Of a stretch of DNA of 14,017 nucleotides, positions 12,913-14,017 are shown in pieces. The number at the start of each line of letters is the position of its first letter. Position 1 is the stretch's first letter. The position numbers and the translations under genes were made by a program. The stretch is taken from contig CBDUBS010000088.1 in NCBI GenBank assembly GCA_965365445.1, forward strand, positions 1-14,017. The letters run 5' to 3'. Origin of the DNA: CBDUBS01 sp965365445 (GTDB lineage: Bacteria; Bacteroidota; Rhodothermia; Rhodothermales; DASSAV01). A model generated the notes under the pieces. That model made no database searches. It saw only the letters and a program-made list of their open reading frames with translations, and was not told the DNA's origin.

Positions 12913-14017
12913 TCAGGGGTGCGTCTCGGTGTTCTGCCGGACGATGCGTACGAGGTCGATCCGTTTGGGTGTTGATTTCAGGATGACGAAGTGGAAGTCG
13001 TCCAGGTCGAATTCTTCTCGCGGAGCCGGAATGGTTCCAAGCTTTTCGAGCAGGTATCCCGCGACGGTTTCGTAATCCCCTTCCGGAAGCGCGATGCCGA
13101 GTGCTTCCTCCAGCTCGTCCAGATGCACCCGTCCGCTTACGGTAAAGGTGTTCTCGCCCACCTGACGCAACACGTCGGTATCCGTATCAAACTCGTCCTG
13201 GATATCCCCGAAGAGCTCCTCCAGCAGATCCTCCCTTGTGACGAGCCCTGCGGTTCCCCCATACTCATCGATTACGATGGCAATAGACGTGTTCGTCGCC
13301 AGAAACTCGCGGAGTAGATCCTTCGATCGCTTGGATTCCGGCACGAACCGGGCTTCGCGCATCATCTCCTGGAGGGTTTCGGGAGCGCTGAACAGATCGT
13401 AGGCAAACGCAACTCCGACGATGTGATCGATGTTTTCCCGATAGACCGGCAGCTTGGAATGCCCCGAATCGATGAACCGCCGGCGCAGGGCTTCGATCGG
13501 GGTATTCACGTCCACCGCTACGATGTCGGTACGCGGCACCATCGATTCTTTCACCCGGATCGTGTTCATGGTAAACACGTTCTCCAGCAGTTCGCTGTTT
13601 CGCTCATCCAGGTCGAGCTGGCCCTTTTCCTTGCTTTCCTGAATGATCACCTCGAAATCCTGCCGGAGAAACTGGGAAATGGTGGCGGCGTCGGCTTTGA
13701 AAAGGCGCAACAACAGCGAGGCGGCCCATCCGGCCAGCTTGATGAAGGGCAACAACAGGTAATACGTAATCCGCAGCGGAATGGCGAGTACGAATACGGC
13801 CTGGGTAGCCACTTCCCGCATGATCGACTTCGGCAGAATTTCTCCGAAGATCAGGATGATCGTCGAGGCGATCACCGTCTGGGCAGCCAGTACCGCGACA
13901 TCCGTGGCGCCGTCCCCGAGCCCGATCTGATGGAATAGGGCCGACAGGGGCGGGTCCAGGAAAAACGCCATCAGCGTGGAGTACCCGACCAACACGACGT
14001 TATTCCCGACGAGCGTC
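12913..14017 (-). CDS. CNNM/CorC-type membrane protein with CBS pair and CorC_HlyC domain, partial (5' end cut by right edge)
   Basis: The frame enters from the right edge; 367 residues to the stop are visible. The first residues, TLVGNNVVLVGYSTLMA, belong to the DUF21/CNNM transmembrane domain, which continues with hydrophobic stretches and the conserved GEILPKSIMRE (58-68). A CBS domain pair follows at about 159-210 (ESMVPRTDIVAVD...GHSKLPVYRENIDHIVG) and 224-275, including IVIDEYGGTAGLVTREDLLEEL. A C-terminal CorC_HlyC domain (about 287-365) has TVSGRVHLDELEEALGIALP and YETVAGYLLEKLG. Members are linked to magnesium/cobalt export or ion homeostasis; older annotations call them hemolysins. 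A GTG at 13995 could be mistaken for the start, but the frame and homology pattern continue upstream. Missing is about the first membrane helix, 40-60 residues. Confidence 0.93.
   Translation of the reverse strand, partial: TLVGNNVVLVGYSTLMAFFLDPPLSALFHQIGLGDGATDVAVLAAQTVIASTIILIFGEILPKSIMREVATQAVFVLAIPLRITYYLLLPFIKLAGWAASLLLRLFKADAATISQFLRQDFEVIIQESKEKGQLDLDERNSELLENVFTMNTIRVKESMVPRTDIVAVDVNTPIEALRRRFIDSGHSKLPVYRENIDHIVGVAFAYDLFSAPETLQEMMREARFVPESKRSKDLLREFLATNTSIAIVIDEYGGTAGLVTREDLLEELFGDIQDEFDTDTDVLRQVGENTFTVSGRVHLDELEEALGIALPEGDYETVAGYLLEKLGTIPAPREEFDLDDFHFVILKSTPKRIDLVRIVRQNTETHP

Overview
The window looks like a GC-rich bacterial chromosome segment, most likely from the Bacteroidota/Rhodothermota side of the tree (inference). 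Reasons: it has a Bat-type aerotolerance operon (DUF58, BatD-like, BatA, BatB), a stand-alone PurQ, a FloA flotillin and mostly weak or absent Shine-Dalgarno sequences. The two clearest promoters I can read are nevertheless of the classical -35/-10 kind with 17-bp spacers, not the TAnnTTTG kind of classical Bacteroidetes. No mobile element, integrase, CRISPR array, tRNA or rRNA was seen.

Layout. (1) Positions 1-4496, minus strand: a probable operon reading right to left, DUF58 protein - BatD-like membrane protein - class III sirtuin - BatA - BatB (cut by the left edge). A sirtuin sits in the middle, and no MoxR ATPase precedes DUF58. (2) 4669-6066, plus strand: purQ and a rhomboid protease gene. 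(3) 6067-7287: 1.2 kb without a credible protein gene. It holds two apparent non-coding transcription units. The first is a ~94-nt RNA (promoter 6159-6187, terminator 6255-6287). The second is a ~785-nt highly structured RNA (promoter 6400-6428, terminator 7192-7218) with several tetraloop-capped hairpins. A 13-bp triple tandem repeat lies between them. This is the most interesting part of the window. (4) 7288-7734, plus: dtd, D-aminoacyl-tRNA deacylase. (5) 7750-9504, minus: a MocA-like nucleotidyltransferase and an XdhC/CoxI-family protein, both for maturation of the molybdenum cofactor of hydroxylases. (6) 9709-12912, plus: moaA, moaC (first step of molybdopterin synthesis), floA and an unrecognised 185-residue protein, probably co-transcribed. 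(7) 12913-14017, minus: a CNNM/CorC-type CBS-domain membrane protein, cut by the right edge.

How the parts fit. The Bat cluster pairs von Willebrand factor A (VWA) proteins that bind metal through MIDAS sites with a membrane-anchored partner, and is thought to act in envelope stress or complex assembly. The sirtuin would remove acyl groups from lysines using NAD. The two divergent molybdenum-cofactor blocks share a 204-bp intergenic region: moaA/moaC start pterin synthesis, while mocA/xdhC finish and insert the cytosine-dinucleotide, sulfurated form into a xanthine-dehydrogenase or CO-dehydrogenase-type enzyme that is not encoded in this window.
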